This document shows, one piece after another, positions 6,047 to 14,797 of a stretch of 64,000 nt of DNA (its first letter is position 1; the number at the start of each line of letters is the position of its first letter). The notes under the pieces were generated by a model, which saw nothing but the letters and a program-made list of their open reading frames with translations, was not told the DNA's origin and ran no database searches. The position numbers were made by a program, and so were the translations under genes. The stretch comes from Pararheinheimera marina (GTDB taxonomy: Bacteria; Pseudomonadota; Gammaproteobacteria; Enterobacterales; Alteromonadaceae). Where the stretch lies: NCBI RefSeq assembly GCF_042654345.1, contig NZ_JBHSGB010000001.1, positions 1-64,000 on the forward strand, in the 5' to 3' direction.

Positions 6047-9000
6047 TGGCTTTGTCCTTTTTCGTGCTGTCGGCTTTCGGTTTAGGCGGCTGGTTCTGCT
6101 GCTGTTGCTCCTGCAGCTGCCGGCGTTTTTCCTGTTCGGCCTTTAACAGCTCAGAGCGTGGAATTTCTATTTCTGTGGTATGGCGTGCCACTTCGGTCAC
6201 CTGAAGCGCGGCAAAATTACCTGTCACGGCAAAATTCACTTTCGACACCACTTCAGCCGACTCGACCAGTTCGTCCAGTGCCAGCGCCGCCAGCCCTGTG
6301 GCCGGGTTAAATTGCAGCAGCGCCACCAATACAGGCAGGCTGGAAGTGACTTTAGGTAAAAACGCCATTTGGTAATCCAGCTGACGGGTAACTAAATCAG
6401 CGTAGCCCTGAATTTCAATATTACCGGCAGCGCCTTCCACTTTACTGTTATTGGTATGGGCTACGCCTTTGTCCAGCTTCAGGTCGCCGGTCATTTCGGT
6501 GAAGAAAAAGCCTTTGGAGAAAATATCGCGAAAATCCAGTTTTAGCTTACGCACCAGGGAACCCAGACTGAACACCGACAATAAGCGCGCGCCTTTGTCG
6601 CTGACTTCCGACAAGGAGCCTTCGCCTAAACGCCAGTGTAAATCACCCGCCAGGGTGGCGTAGTTAAACTGGGTCGGTCCGCCGTCCCAGCTCATTTGTT
6701 TAAACTGCACTTCACCGTCACTGCCAGCCACCGCGGACGTCAGATCATAGTCCTGCATCAGCTCACCAAAATTCGGACTTTTGATTTCTGCATCTACCGT
6801 GGTGCGGCCAGCGGCTTCGTCTTTCACCCAACGCCCGGTCAGGTTCAGCTGGTGCTTTTTATAGCGGGATTCAAACTGATCAATGCTCAGACTCTGGCCG
6901 TCTGAATGGGTCTTCAGCTTCAGTTGGCCTAAATCATAAGGGCCAAACACACAGCTTTTACAATTCAGGCTAAGCGGCGGTAAGTCAGCCAACCAGGGCA
7001 TAGGTTTTGGCGGCACCACTTCGGCCAGCGCTTTGGCAATTTGTTGTTCTTTCGTCAGCTTCTGCAACTCTTCGGCCTCAGCCAGTGCTTTGGCTTCAGC
7101 GGCAGCCGTGTCGTATGGGAACAACTTTAAAAAATCCAGTTCAGCGGCAATACCGCCTTGCTGCAGGTCTTTCGCCAGCATGGCCACGCCTTTGGCCTGG
7201 TCCGATTGCAGTTTCAGCTGCCAGTGCTGATCAGCTGGCACCATCTCCAGCTGCAGGTTGTCTAGTTGCAGCTCGTCTGCCAAGTTCAGCCTGGCAACCT
7301 TCGCGCTGACTTTACTGAGCGGCGGCATCGGCGAATCTTCTTTGGCGGCGGATGCCGTGATCTGATGCTGAATTAGCCCCAGCCAGGGCACAAAATCGGT
7401 TTGTTCCAGATTAGCGTTAATGGTAAAACCTGGCGGCGCGGAGCCCGGCTCCATCCGCTCACCAAGGCTGAGCTGGGCCTGGCTGACCTGGTTTTGCTGA
7501 TGTTGATAATTGGCGTCAAAAAACAGCAGGTCCTGGTAATTTAATGCAATGACACTGCTGTCCTGGTTGCCTTGGGTGGAGACAAAAACCGACCCGGGCT
7601 GTCCGACCGCTTTGGCTAACGGGTTGGGCAGTTTCAGCTCAGTGTCGGCGAAATCCAGCTCTAAATCAGACTGATACTGGTAGCCCTCGCCGGCCAGTTG
7701 CAGGTCCAGTTTAAACTGCCAGCTCAGCGGCCCCTGCGCATAAGATTCAAACTCTGGCGCCAGCGCCAGCAGCAACTCCTGGCTATTCTGCAGGCCCTGG
7801 CTGAGCAGCGACACCTGATAACCCTGCTCCTGTTGCTCGCCCCGTAAGCTGAATTGCACCGGAATGGTCGACAGCGTCATATCCAGCGCATCGGCCTGCA
7901 CCCGGGCGTTGTCAAAGCTCAAGCGGCCGGTCAGGTTTTCGCCGGTCAGTGCAGGACCGGATAAATTCAGGCCGTTGTTCTGAAAGTCGATATCGCCTTT
8001 GACCTGCACGCCTGGGTGGTCCAGACCAATCGACAGCGACACATTGCCCTGCACCGGGCCCGTCACACCAAGGTAAGCCAGGGTTTCACCCACCGAGTCA
8101 TGCATGGGCGACGCCTGCATCAGAGTGGTGACCTGTTCCGCCAGCAATTGCTGTTTAATATCTATCAGTAAATCTGAGGCATGGAACAAATCCGGAATAC
8201 GGACTGTGACACCTTGTTGTACCGGCGCATCGACCAGGAAACCGGCCTGGCTCTGAATGGTCATGCTGGCGTTTTCGAACAGTAGCTCAGCCGACAACTC
8301 GGTCAGGCTGGGCCAATCGGCGTCAAACTGAAACTCAGCGCCCACCACGGACGCCAGCGCCTGGAAAGTGCCGTTATGTTCAGCGTAAGGGTACTGGCCA
8401 AATTCACCGGACCACAGCACTTTGCCCAAGCTGACATCGCCGGACAGCAAGGCGGGCTTTAAATACTTAATGACGGATTGCGGCATATGGTGCAGCGGGA
8501 AGAAATGCTCAGCTTCAGTGACCGGCACGTTTTTCAGTTCGGCGACTAAATCCATATCTGGCTTGTCGTCCAGGTTCAGCACCATTTCTGCTTCAACGCC
8601 AAAGCTGTCTCGCCACAGGCTGAGCGACGGCAGTAATACCTGCCAGTTGCCGGCCCGTTTACGCCAGGCCGCAGACAGCTCTAATCCCTGATAAGGCCAG
8701 CCGTGGCTGAAGGCGTTGCCCCAGCTCAACGTGGCGTCTTTGCCTGTTAAATCCAGCGCACCGAAATAAGCCGACGCCAACAGTTGCCCTTCCAGCGCAT
8801 GCACACCGGGAATATCGCCGACTGGCGCGGATGTCAGGCCGTCAAACACAGACGACAGGTACCATTGGTCACCTTCTGTCTGCAGATCCAAGCGTTTCAC
8901 CCGGGCATCCAACTGGTATTCCAGCAGTTGTTTCAGCTGTTCTGAATCGTCAGCAAACAGCTGCAATAACGGCTGCGCCACCGCCAGCTGCAGGTTTTGT

Positions 9001-10016
9001 AAGGAGGCATGGTAGTTGTCCTGATTCCGACTCAGCTGGAACTGCAGATCAGGCCATTGCTCAGAGGTGGTGCTTAACTGCATGGGGCTGGAGGTTAAAG
9101 TCCAGCCTTGTTTGGTTGGCTTCCACTGCAGGTAGCCGTCCGACAGCGCCACTTTGTTCCAGACGCCGTCTTTTAACCAGCCGACATTGTTGTCTGACAG
9201 GGCCACATCAATTTGCTGCAGCTTGCCCATTTTAATATCGCCCCAGGCGGCAAAGTTCAGCTTGGCACTGTTCAGTTTGCGGGTTTGTGGCATCAATTGC
9301 TGAAACCAGGGCAGCAAATCCAGTTGCTGGCTGGCCAGATAGAGCTGGCCATTGGCTTCATGCGCTTCGCCGTTCAAGTCGACGATAAAGGACAAGGTGT
9401 TGGCGGTTACGCCAGCGACTGACACTTCGCCCCAGCCCTGGTGACGGTCTGAATCGTTCTGCCAGTTCAGCGCTTTGATGTTCAGCTCAATGTCGTCGTC
9501 TTGCTCTGTGCTGAACACCAGTTTGCTGTGAATGACAGAAAACTGGCGTAACTGCTTGAAGAATAAGTCCTGCAGTGCCTGAAACAGTTGCTGATTGTCG
9601 GCCGGTTTACTGACCCCAGAGCCAAGCCAGCGGCGGGCTTCCACATGGTACGTCAGGCCAGAGAGTTCAAAATGGGCAGCGGTCAGTTTCATGTTCGACA
9701 GGCTGCGCCAGAAATCCAGCCGCACACCAATTTCATCCACGCTCAGCTGAGGTTGCTGCTGACTGTCCAGTACCTGCAGCTGCTGCAGTACCAAAGCCGG
9801 GCCTGTGCCCTGCCAGCCGGCAGACAAAGCGCCAATCCGCACTTCAGTGCCGTATTCAGTTTTTATCCATTGTTCGATATCGGTTTTGTAGCCGGGTGCA
9901 TAAGGCAAGCCCAAACGCAGCGCAGACACCAGTGCGGCCATCAGCACCACACCGATAGCAAAAACAATCCAGACTTTGTGCAGGCAATACCAAAAGGCCT
10001 GTCGGATACTTCGCAC
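6039..10016 (-). CDS. yhdP: AsmA-like envelope phospholipid transport protein YhdP
   Basis: A 1325-residue inner-membrane-anchored protein with one amino-terminal helix (about residues 11-31) followed by a very long periplasmic part of repeated beta-strand groups. It has the DUF3971 and AsmA-type carboxy-terminal regions of the YhdP family. In E. coli YhdP, TamB and YdbH bridge the periplasm and carry phospholipids to the outer membrane. The tail is low-complexity (EKRRQLQEQQQQNQPPKPKA). The start is GTG at 10016, 21 bases after rng. Its length is close to the E. coli protein (1266). The operon places it with rng, maf and mreBCD upstream, a conserved envelope and cell-shape neighbourhood. Confidence 0.93.
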   Translation of the reverse strand: MRSIRQAFWYCLHKVWIVFAIGVVLMAALVSALRLGLPYAPGYKTDIEQWIKTEYGTEVRIGALSAGWQGTGPALVLQQLQVLDSQQQPQLSVDEIGVRLDFWRSLSNMKLTAAHFELSGLTYHVEARRWLGSGVSKPADNQQLFQALQDLFFKQLRQFSVIHSKLVFSTEQDDDIELNIKALNWQNDSDRHQGWGEVSVAGVTANTLSFIVDLNGEAHEANGQLYLASQQLDLLPWFQQLMPQTRKLNSAKLNFAAWGDIKMGKLQQIDVALSDNNVGWLKDGVWNKVALSDGYLQWKPTKQGWTLTSSPMQLSTTSEQWPDLQFQLSRNQDNYHASLQNLQLAVAQPLLQLFADDSEQLKQLLEYQLDARVKRLDLQTEGDQWYLSSVFDGLTSAPVGDIPGVHALEGQLLASAYFGALDLTGKDATLSWGNAFSHGWPYQGLELSAAWRKRAGNWQVLLPSLSLWRDSFGVEAEMVLNLDDKPDMDLVAELKNVPVTEAEHFFPLHHMPQSVIKYLKPALLSGDVSLGKVLWSGEFGQYPYAEHNGTFQALASVVGAEFQFDADWPSLTELSAELLFENASMTIQSQAGFLVDAPVQQGVTVRIPDLFHASDLLIDIKQQLLAEQVTTLMQASPMHDSVGETLAYLGVTGPVQGNVSLSIGLDHPGVQVKGDIDFQNNGLNLSGPALTGENLTGRLSFDNARVQADALDMTLSTIPVQFSLRGEQQEQGYQVSLLSQGLQNSQELLLALAPEFESYAQGPLSWQFKLDLQLAGEGYQYQSDLELDFADTELKLPNPLAKAVGQPGSVFVSTQGNQDSSVIALNYQDLLFFDANYQHQQNQVSQAQLSLGERMEPGSAPPGFTINANLEQTDFVPWLGLIQHQITASAAKEDSPMPPLSKVSAKVARLNLADELQLDNLQLEMVPADQHWQLKLQSDQAKGVAMLAKDLQQGGIAAELDFLKLFPYDTAAAEAKALAEAEELQKLTKEQQIAKALAEVVPPKPMPWLADLPPLSLNCKSCVFGPYDLGQLKLKTHSDGQSLSIDQFESRYKKHQLNLTGRWVKDEAAGRTTVDAEIKSPNFGELMQDYDLTSAVAGSDGEVQFKQMSWDGGPTQFNYATLAGDLHWRLGEGSLSEVSDKGARLLSVFSLGSLVRKLKLDFRDIFSKGFFFTEMTGDLKLDKGVAHTNNSKVEGAAGNIEIQGYADLVTRQLDYQMAFLPKVTSSLPVLVALLQFNPATGLAALALDELVESAEVVSKVNFAVTGNFAALQVTEVARHTTEIEIPRSELLKAEQEKRRQLQEQQQQNQPPKPKADSTKKDKANG

Positions 10017-10037
10017 TGCGGCTCTCTTTGTTCGCTG

Positions 10038-11510
10038 TTACATCATGACGACGTCAAATTGTTCCTGACTGTACGCCGGTTCAGTCACCAGACTGATTTG
10101 CTTGCCAATAAAGACTTCGAGTTCAGCCAGGCTGTGAAATTCATCATTAGTCAGCATATCCCGTACTGAAGGTGACACATAGACCATAAATTTGTCGGCG
10201 ACATAAGCCCGGTTGACCCGGACAATTTCCCGCAAAATTTCAAAACAAACGGTTTCCACTGTTTTCAGACTGCCACGGCCTTTGCAAACCGGACACTCCC
10301 CACAGAGCACATGCTCCAGGCTTTCGCGGGTCCGTTTACGGGTCATTTCCACCAAACCCAGGGCAGAAAAACCATGAATATTGGTTTTGGTTTTATCCCG
10401 ACCCAGCGCCACTTCCAGGCTGTGCAAAACCCTTTTCTGGTGTTCTTCGCTTTGCATGTCGATAAAGTCAATAATGATAATACCGCCCAGATTACGCAGC
10501 CTCAATTGACGGGCTATCGCCTGAGTGGCTTCAATATTGGTGTTAAAAATGGTCTCTTCTAAATTGCGGTGGCCAACAAAAGCGCCGGTATTGACGTCTA
10601 TGGTGGTCATGGCTTCGGTCTGATCAATCATCAGGTAACCACCACTTTTCAGCATCACTTTGCGCTCCAGCGCGCGCTGAATTTCGTTTTCAACGTCAAA
10701 CAGATCAAACACCGGCCGCTCGCCTGGGTAGTACTCCAGCTTGTCGGTCATTTGCGGCACAAATTCTTCGGTAAAGCTCAGCAGTTGCTGGAAGGTCAGT
10801 TTGCTGTCCACCCGCACCCGCTCTAAGTCCGACCCGACAAAGTCACGTAAAATGCGGTACGCCAGTGTCAGCTCTTCATACAGCATGGTTTCTTTGCGGG
10901 CATTTTTCTTGCGCTTTTGCACCTTGGCCCAGAGTTTTTTCAGAAACTGTGCGTCTTGCACCAGCTCATCTTCACCGGCGCCTTCGGCTGCGGTACGCAC
11001 TATATAACCACCGGATTCATCCAGGCAGGCACTGACGATGTCTTTTAAACGCTGACGCTCGGCTTCACTGTCAATACGCTGCGACACACCGACATGGCTG
11101 GAGCCCGGCATAAACACCAGATGACGGCTGGGTAAGGTAATGTCGGTGGTCAGGCGGGCGCCTTTGGTACCCAGCGGGTCTTTCACCACCTGCACCAGCA
11201 GGTACTGGCCTTCATGCACCAGCAAACGGATGTCTTTTACGGCCGCAGGTTTGACCGATTCTGGCTCGGCGATTTGCAGCTCACTGGAGATAATGTCGGA
11301 CGCATGCAAAAAGGCCGCTTTATCCAGACCAATGTCGACAAAGGCCGCCTGCATGCCTGGCAACACCCGGCTGACTTTGCCCATATAGATATTGCCGACC
11401 AGACCATGTTTGGCCTGACGCTCGATATGCACTTCCTGCAGCACACCGTTTTCAATCAGCGCAACCCGGGTTTCGCTGGGAGTGACGTTGATCAGTAACT
11501 CTGCGCTCAT
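10038..11510 (-). CDS. rng: Ribonuclease G
   Basis: RNase G (CafA) trims the 5' end of 16S rRNA and degrades some mRNAs such as adhE. The 490-residue protein has an embedded S1 domain (about residues 37-125), the catalytic DNase I-like region with Asp305 (TTIDVNTG) and Asp348 (IIDFIDM) for metal, and the Zn-link cysteines in CGECPVC (Cys403, Cys406, Cys409). It lacks the long disordered tail of RNase E, matching the E. coli protein (489). It starts inside the maf stop (4-base overlap) and is probably cotranscribed with maf and mreBCD. Confidence 0.97.
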   Translation of the reverse strand: MSAELLINVTPSETRVALIENGVLQEVHIERQAKHGLVGNIYMGKVSRVLPGMQAAFVDIGLDKAAFLHASDIISSELQIAEPESVKPAAVKDIRLLVHEGQYLLVQVVKDPLGTKGARLTTDITLPSRHLVFMPGSSHVGVSQRIDSEAERQRLKDIVSACLDESGGYIVRTAAEGAGEDELVQDAQFLKKLWAKVQKRKKNARKETMLYEELTLAYRILRDFVGSDLERVRVDSKLTFQQLLSFTEEFVPQMTDKLEYYPGERPVFDLFDVENEIQRALERKVMLKSGGYLMIDQTEAMTTIDVNTGAFVGHRNLEETIFNTNIEATQAIARQLRLRNLGGIIIIDFIDMQSEEHQKRVLHSLEVALGRDKTKTNIHGFSALGLVEMTRKRTRESLEHVLCGECPVCKGRGSLKTVETVCFEILREIVRVNRAYVADKFMVYVSPSVRDMLTNDEFHSLAELEVFIGKQISLVTEPAYSQEQFDVVMM

Positions 11511-12070
11511 GCCAGCACTCCCTGTTGTTTCAGCAGTTGTTCGGTTTCAAACAAGGGTAACCCAACCACGGCAAAATAGCTGCCTGAAAGCTTTGTGACA
11601 AAACGCCCTGCTTTGCCCTGGATGCCATAACCACCCGCTTTGTCGGCTGGCTCGCCGCTTTGCCAATACTGCAGTATGTCGTGCTCCGACAACAGGGTGA
11701 AGCTGACTTCGGTGCTCACCAAAACGCTTTCGGTACGCTCACCGCAGCACAGCGCCACCGCCGTGCGCACCCGATGCTGGCGGCCAGACAGTAACTGCAT
11801 CATGCGCTGAAAATCGGCAAAATCTGTCGGTTTGCCCAGCACCTGACCATCAATTTCAACGATGGTATCGGCACCTAAAGTTGGTAATGGGGCGCTTTGA
11901 TGGGCGTACCCGGCCTGAGCTTTGCCTTTGGCCAGCCGCACCACATACTGCTCAGGCGTTTCACCAGGCAGTTGGCTTTCGTCGATATCGCCTTTGACCA
12001 CAACAAAACTCAGGCCCAGCTGGGTTAATAATTCCCGCCGGCGCGGCGAGGCAGATGCCAGAGCTATCAT
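11507..12070 (-). CDS. maf: Maf nucleotide pyrophosphatase (dTTP/UTP type)
   Basis: A Maf/YhdE house-cleaning enzyme that hydrolyses dTTP, UTP and modified pyrimidine nucleotides to monophosphates. The amino terminus has the SASPRR motif (residues 6-11), followed by GADTIV with catalytic Asp68 and GKP (79-81), and GGYGIQGKAG near residue 150, which is a mark of the YhdE branch and not the YceF branch. It has 187 residues, normal for the family. It sits between mreD (8-base gap) and rng (4-base overlap), the usual place for this paralogue. Confidence 0.95.
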   Translation of the reverse strand: MIALASASPRRRELLTQLGLSFVVVKGDIDESQLPGETPEQYVVRLAKGKAQAGYAHQSAPLPTLGADTIVEIDGQVLGKPTDFADFQRMMQLLSGRQHRVRTAVALCCGERTESVLVSTEVSFTLLSEHDILQYWQSGEPADKAGGYGIQGKAGRFVTKLSGSYFAVVGLPLFETEQLLKQQGVLA

Positions 12071-12078
12071 CAGAAACC

Positions 12079-12561
12079 TCAGTGGATTTTAAATTGCCGG
12101 CGAATGCGGCGCAGCAACCAGAACAGCCAGGGCCAGATAAAGGCGCCAGTCAGTACAGGCCACAAATAAGCAGGGTTAAAAGTCACGTCAGTCAGGAAGT
12201 GGCTGAGCCAGAACACCAGCAAGTGGTTAAAGGCCAGAAATAGCGCCACCACCAGACTTTGTTGCAACACCGAAAAGTTGCGGATCTTCAAATGATGTGA
12301 CGAGCAAAAATAGATAATGACCGAATAAGCCAGTGCATTCACACCCAGCACAGTGCCCACTAAAACGTCCAGCACAAAACCTGTGATAAAGGCGGTGCCG
12401 ATACTGACCCGCTTCGGCAACGCCAAAGCCCAGTACAGCAGCACCAGCAAAGGCCAATCAGGCCTGAACAGTTTGACAATAGAGTGCAGAGGCACCACAG
12501 CCAGCACCAGCGCCACAATCAGCGACGCATACACCAGATACAAGCGGTAGGATTTATCCAT
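12079..12561 (-). CDS. mreD: Rod shape-determining protein MreD
   Basis: A small integral membrane protein of the elongasome, 160 residues with about five hydrophobic helices and short loops, ending in the basic LLRRIRRQFKIH. MreD links MreC to RodA and PBP2 during side-wall synthesis. Identification rests on size, topology and position: its ATG abuts the mreC stop (1-base overlap) in the invariable mreB-mreC-mreD order. Confidence 0.92.
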   Translation of the reverse strand: MDKSYRLYLVYASLIVALVLAVVPLHSIVKLFRPDWPLLVLLYWALALPKRVSIGTAFITGFVLDVLVGTVLGVNALAYSVIIYFCSSHHLKIRNFSVLQQSLVVALFLAFNHLLVFWLSHFLTDVTFNPAYLWPVLTGAFIWPWLFWLLRRIRRQFKIH

Positions 12562-13448
12562 CAGTGGGCTCCGGCGACGGCTGCTGTGTCCGCTTCAGGC
12601 GGTGCAATTTGCTGATCGATTTCTGGTTTGGCTTTAGGCCAGACCAATAAGACATAACGAATGCGATCCAGCTGTGCATAAGGCCGGGCATAGACCTGCA
12701 AAAATGGTTGCTGTGCGTCTTTGTTAATCCGCACCACTTCAGCCACCGGGTAGCCTTCAGGGAAAATGCCATCCAGGCCGGAGGTGAGCAGTTTGTCACC
12801 CTGTTGAATGTCGGCACTGTGCGGTAAGTGCATCAGCCGCAGCTGGTCCGATTGCCCCATGCCTTCCGCCACCACATGGTCACCGTTGCGTTCAATCCGC
12901 ATCGAAATAGCATGGGTGGTGTCCGAAATCAGCAAAGCTCTGCTGCTGGTCGGCCCGACACTGACGATTTGCCCCAGTACACCCAGGTCATCCAATAATG
13001 GCTGCTGTGCGACCACACCGTCTTTGCTGCCTTTGTTGATCACGATCTGGTTGCTGAACGGATGGCTGTACACCGCCAGCACTTCCGCCACCAGGCGCTT
13101 GCTTTCGGTGACAGGCACTGAGCCTAACAAGGAGCGCAGCTTGTCGTTTTCCTGCTGCAAAAACTGGAAACGCTGCACCTGGGTATTTTGCCGCAGCAGG
13201 GTTTCACGCAGTTTCTGGTTTTCTTCCAGCAGTCGCTGATGCGAACTGAACTGGGCCGAGGCGTCGGATAACAGCGCCTGCGGTAGATTGGCCACGTAAT
13301 ACAAAGGGCTGACCAGCGCAGTCAGGTAACTGCGCAGCTGAGTGGAACTGTCGGTAAATTTGTCCAGTGCCATTAGCCCGACACTGCATAGCACTGCAAA
13401 AAATAATCGCAGCGGCAATGAGGGGCCACGCTCAAAGATAGGTTTCAT
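12561..13448 (-). CDS. mreC: Rod shape-determining protein MreC
   Basis: MreC is a bitopic inner-membrane protein whose periplasmic part activates PBP2 and RodA. Of 295 residues, a basic start is followed by one membrane helix (about 11-27), a coiled coil (about 65-110, with repeated QENDKLRSLL-type heptads), then two beta barrels with the conserved SNQIVINKGSKDGV and LTSGLDGIFPEGYPVAEV segments. The tail is Ala/Glu-rich. The gene follows mreB by 19 bases and overlaps mreD by one base. Confidence 0.96.
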   Translation of the reverse strand: MKPIFERGPSLPLRLFFAVLCSVGLMALDKFTDSSTQLRSYLTALVSPLYYVANLPQALLSDASAQFSSHQRLLEENQKLRETLLRQNTQVQRFQFLQQENDKLRSLLGSVPVTESKRLVAEVLAVYSHPFSNQIVINKGSKDGVVAQQPLLDDLGVLGQIVSVGPTSSRALLISDTTHAISMRIERNGDHVVAEGMGQSDQLRLMHLPHSADIQQGDKLLTSGLDGIFPEGYPVAEVVRINKDAQQPFLQVYARPYAQLDRIRYVLLVWPKAKPEIDQQIAPPEADTAAVAGAH

Positions 13449-13467
13449 TCAGACGCTGCCGGGCGGT

Positions 13468-14511
13468 TTAGTCGTAACTAAACACGTCACCGCCATGCAT
13501 ATCGATCATTTCCAGGGCTTTACCACCACCACGCGCCACACAGGTCAGCGGGTCATCAGCAACCACCACAGGAATACCGGTCTCTTCCATCAGCAGACGG
13601 TCTAAGTCACGTAATAAAGCACCACCACCGGTCAGCACCATACCGCGCTCGGAAATATCTGACGCCAGCTCTGGTGGAGACTGCTCCAGTGCCACCATGA
13701 CCGCAGAGACGATACCAGCCAGCGGCTCTTGTAAAGCTTCCAGAATTTCGTTGCTGGTCATGGTAAAGCTGCGCGGTACCCCTTCAGCCAGGTTACGGCC
13801 ACGCACTTCAATTTCCAGGATTTCGTCGCTTGGGTAGGCAGAACCGATTTCGGTTTTAATACGTTCTGCCGTGGCTTCACCAATCAGGATGCCGTAGTTA
13901 CGACGGATGTAGTTGATGATGGCGTCGTCAAACTTATCACCACCGATACGCACAGAAGAGGAATACACCACACCGTTTAACGAGATGATAGCAACTTCAG
14001 TGGTACCACCACCGATATCCACCACCATAGAACCAGTGGCTTCAGACACAGGTAAACCTGCACCTATAGCAGCGGCCATTGGCTCATCAATCAGATACAC
14101 CTCACGGGCACCGGCGCCCTGGGCAGATTCACGAATAGCACGGCGTTCTACCTGAGTAGAACCACAAGGAACACAGACCAGAACCCGTGGGCTTGGGCGT
14201 AAGAAGCTGTTGCTGTGCGCTTGTTTGATAAAATGCTGCAGCATTTTTTCTGTCACATAGAAGTCGGCGATTACACCGTCTTTCATCGGACGAATGGCTT
14301 TGATATTGCCAGGGGTACGACCCAACATACGTTTGGCGGCATGACCGACAGCGGCCACACTTTTCGGGCCCCCTGTGCGCTCCTGACGAATCGCCACCAC
14401 AGAAGGTTCATTCAATACAATACCTTGGTCTTTAACGTAAATCAGGGTGTTGGCTGTCCCCAGATCGATAGACAGATCGTTCGAAAACAGGCCACGTAAT
14501 TTGTTTAACAT
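13468..14511 (-). CDS. mreB: Rod shape-determining protein MreB
   Basis: The actin-like protein that forms membrane-bound filaments and positions the cell-wall elongation machinery. The chosen ATG gives 347 residues beginning MLNKLRGLFSNDLSIDLGTA, matching the E. coli protein; an ATG 13 codons earlier is in frame but has no homologous leader. The nucleotide-binding loops are clear: DLGTANT (phosphate 1), DIGGGTTEVA (phosphate 2) and the adenosine motif MVLTGGGALL. The amphipathic amino terminus suits membrane binding. It is the first gene of the mre-maf-rng-yhdP run. Confidence 0.97.
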   Translation of the reverse strand: MLNKLRGLFSNDLSIDLGTANTLIYVKDQGIVLNEPSVVAIRQERTGGPKSVAAVGHAAKRMLGRTPGNIKAIRPMKDGVIADFYVTEKMLQHFIKQAHSNSFLRPSPRVLVCVPCGSTQVERRAIRESAQGAGAREVYLIDEPMAAAIGAGLPVSEATGSMVVDIGGGTTEVAIISLNGVVYSSSVRIGGDKFDDAIINYIRRNYGILIGEATAERIKTEIGSAYPSDEILEIEVRGRNLAEGVPRSFTMTSNEILEALQEPLAGIVSAVMVALEQSPPELASDISERGMVLTGGGALLRDLDRLLMEETGIPVVVADDPLTCVARGGGKALEMIDMHGGDVFSYD

Positions 14512-14797
14512 GGAACAGACTAATCCTTTTAACTTGGTGTGGTGACGCAAAGGCGGTCAAAAAATGCTGCTTATTTTAAGTAACAATTGGCCGGGAACAT
14601 AGCTTTATCTTTGCTTTTGTCCAAATTAAACCAAAGCCATTGAAAAGCCAATTGTTTCGAAGGATGGACCCTGAAAGTTGTGGAAAGTTTTGCTGGAAAG
14701 GCAAAAAAGACCAGCTGGGTGGGATTCAGTTTAAATCAGCGATCTGCCCAGAGCACTAAACGTCGTTTCCTCGACGACATCCTGTGCTCGCACAGGC
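14512..14797. other. Intergenic region between mreB and mshQ
   Basis: These 286 bases separate two leftward units and should hold the mreB promoter; an AT-rich stretch lies at about 14570-14660, but no single -35/-10 pair stands out. A perfect hairpin CCTGTGCTCGCACAGG (14781-14796) follows the mshQ stop directly and may end the MSHA operon, though it lacks a T run. A second small inverted repeat, CGTCG and CGACG, lies just beyond. Confidence 0.5.
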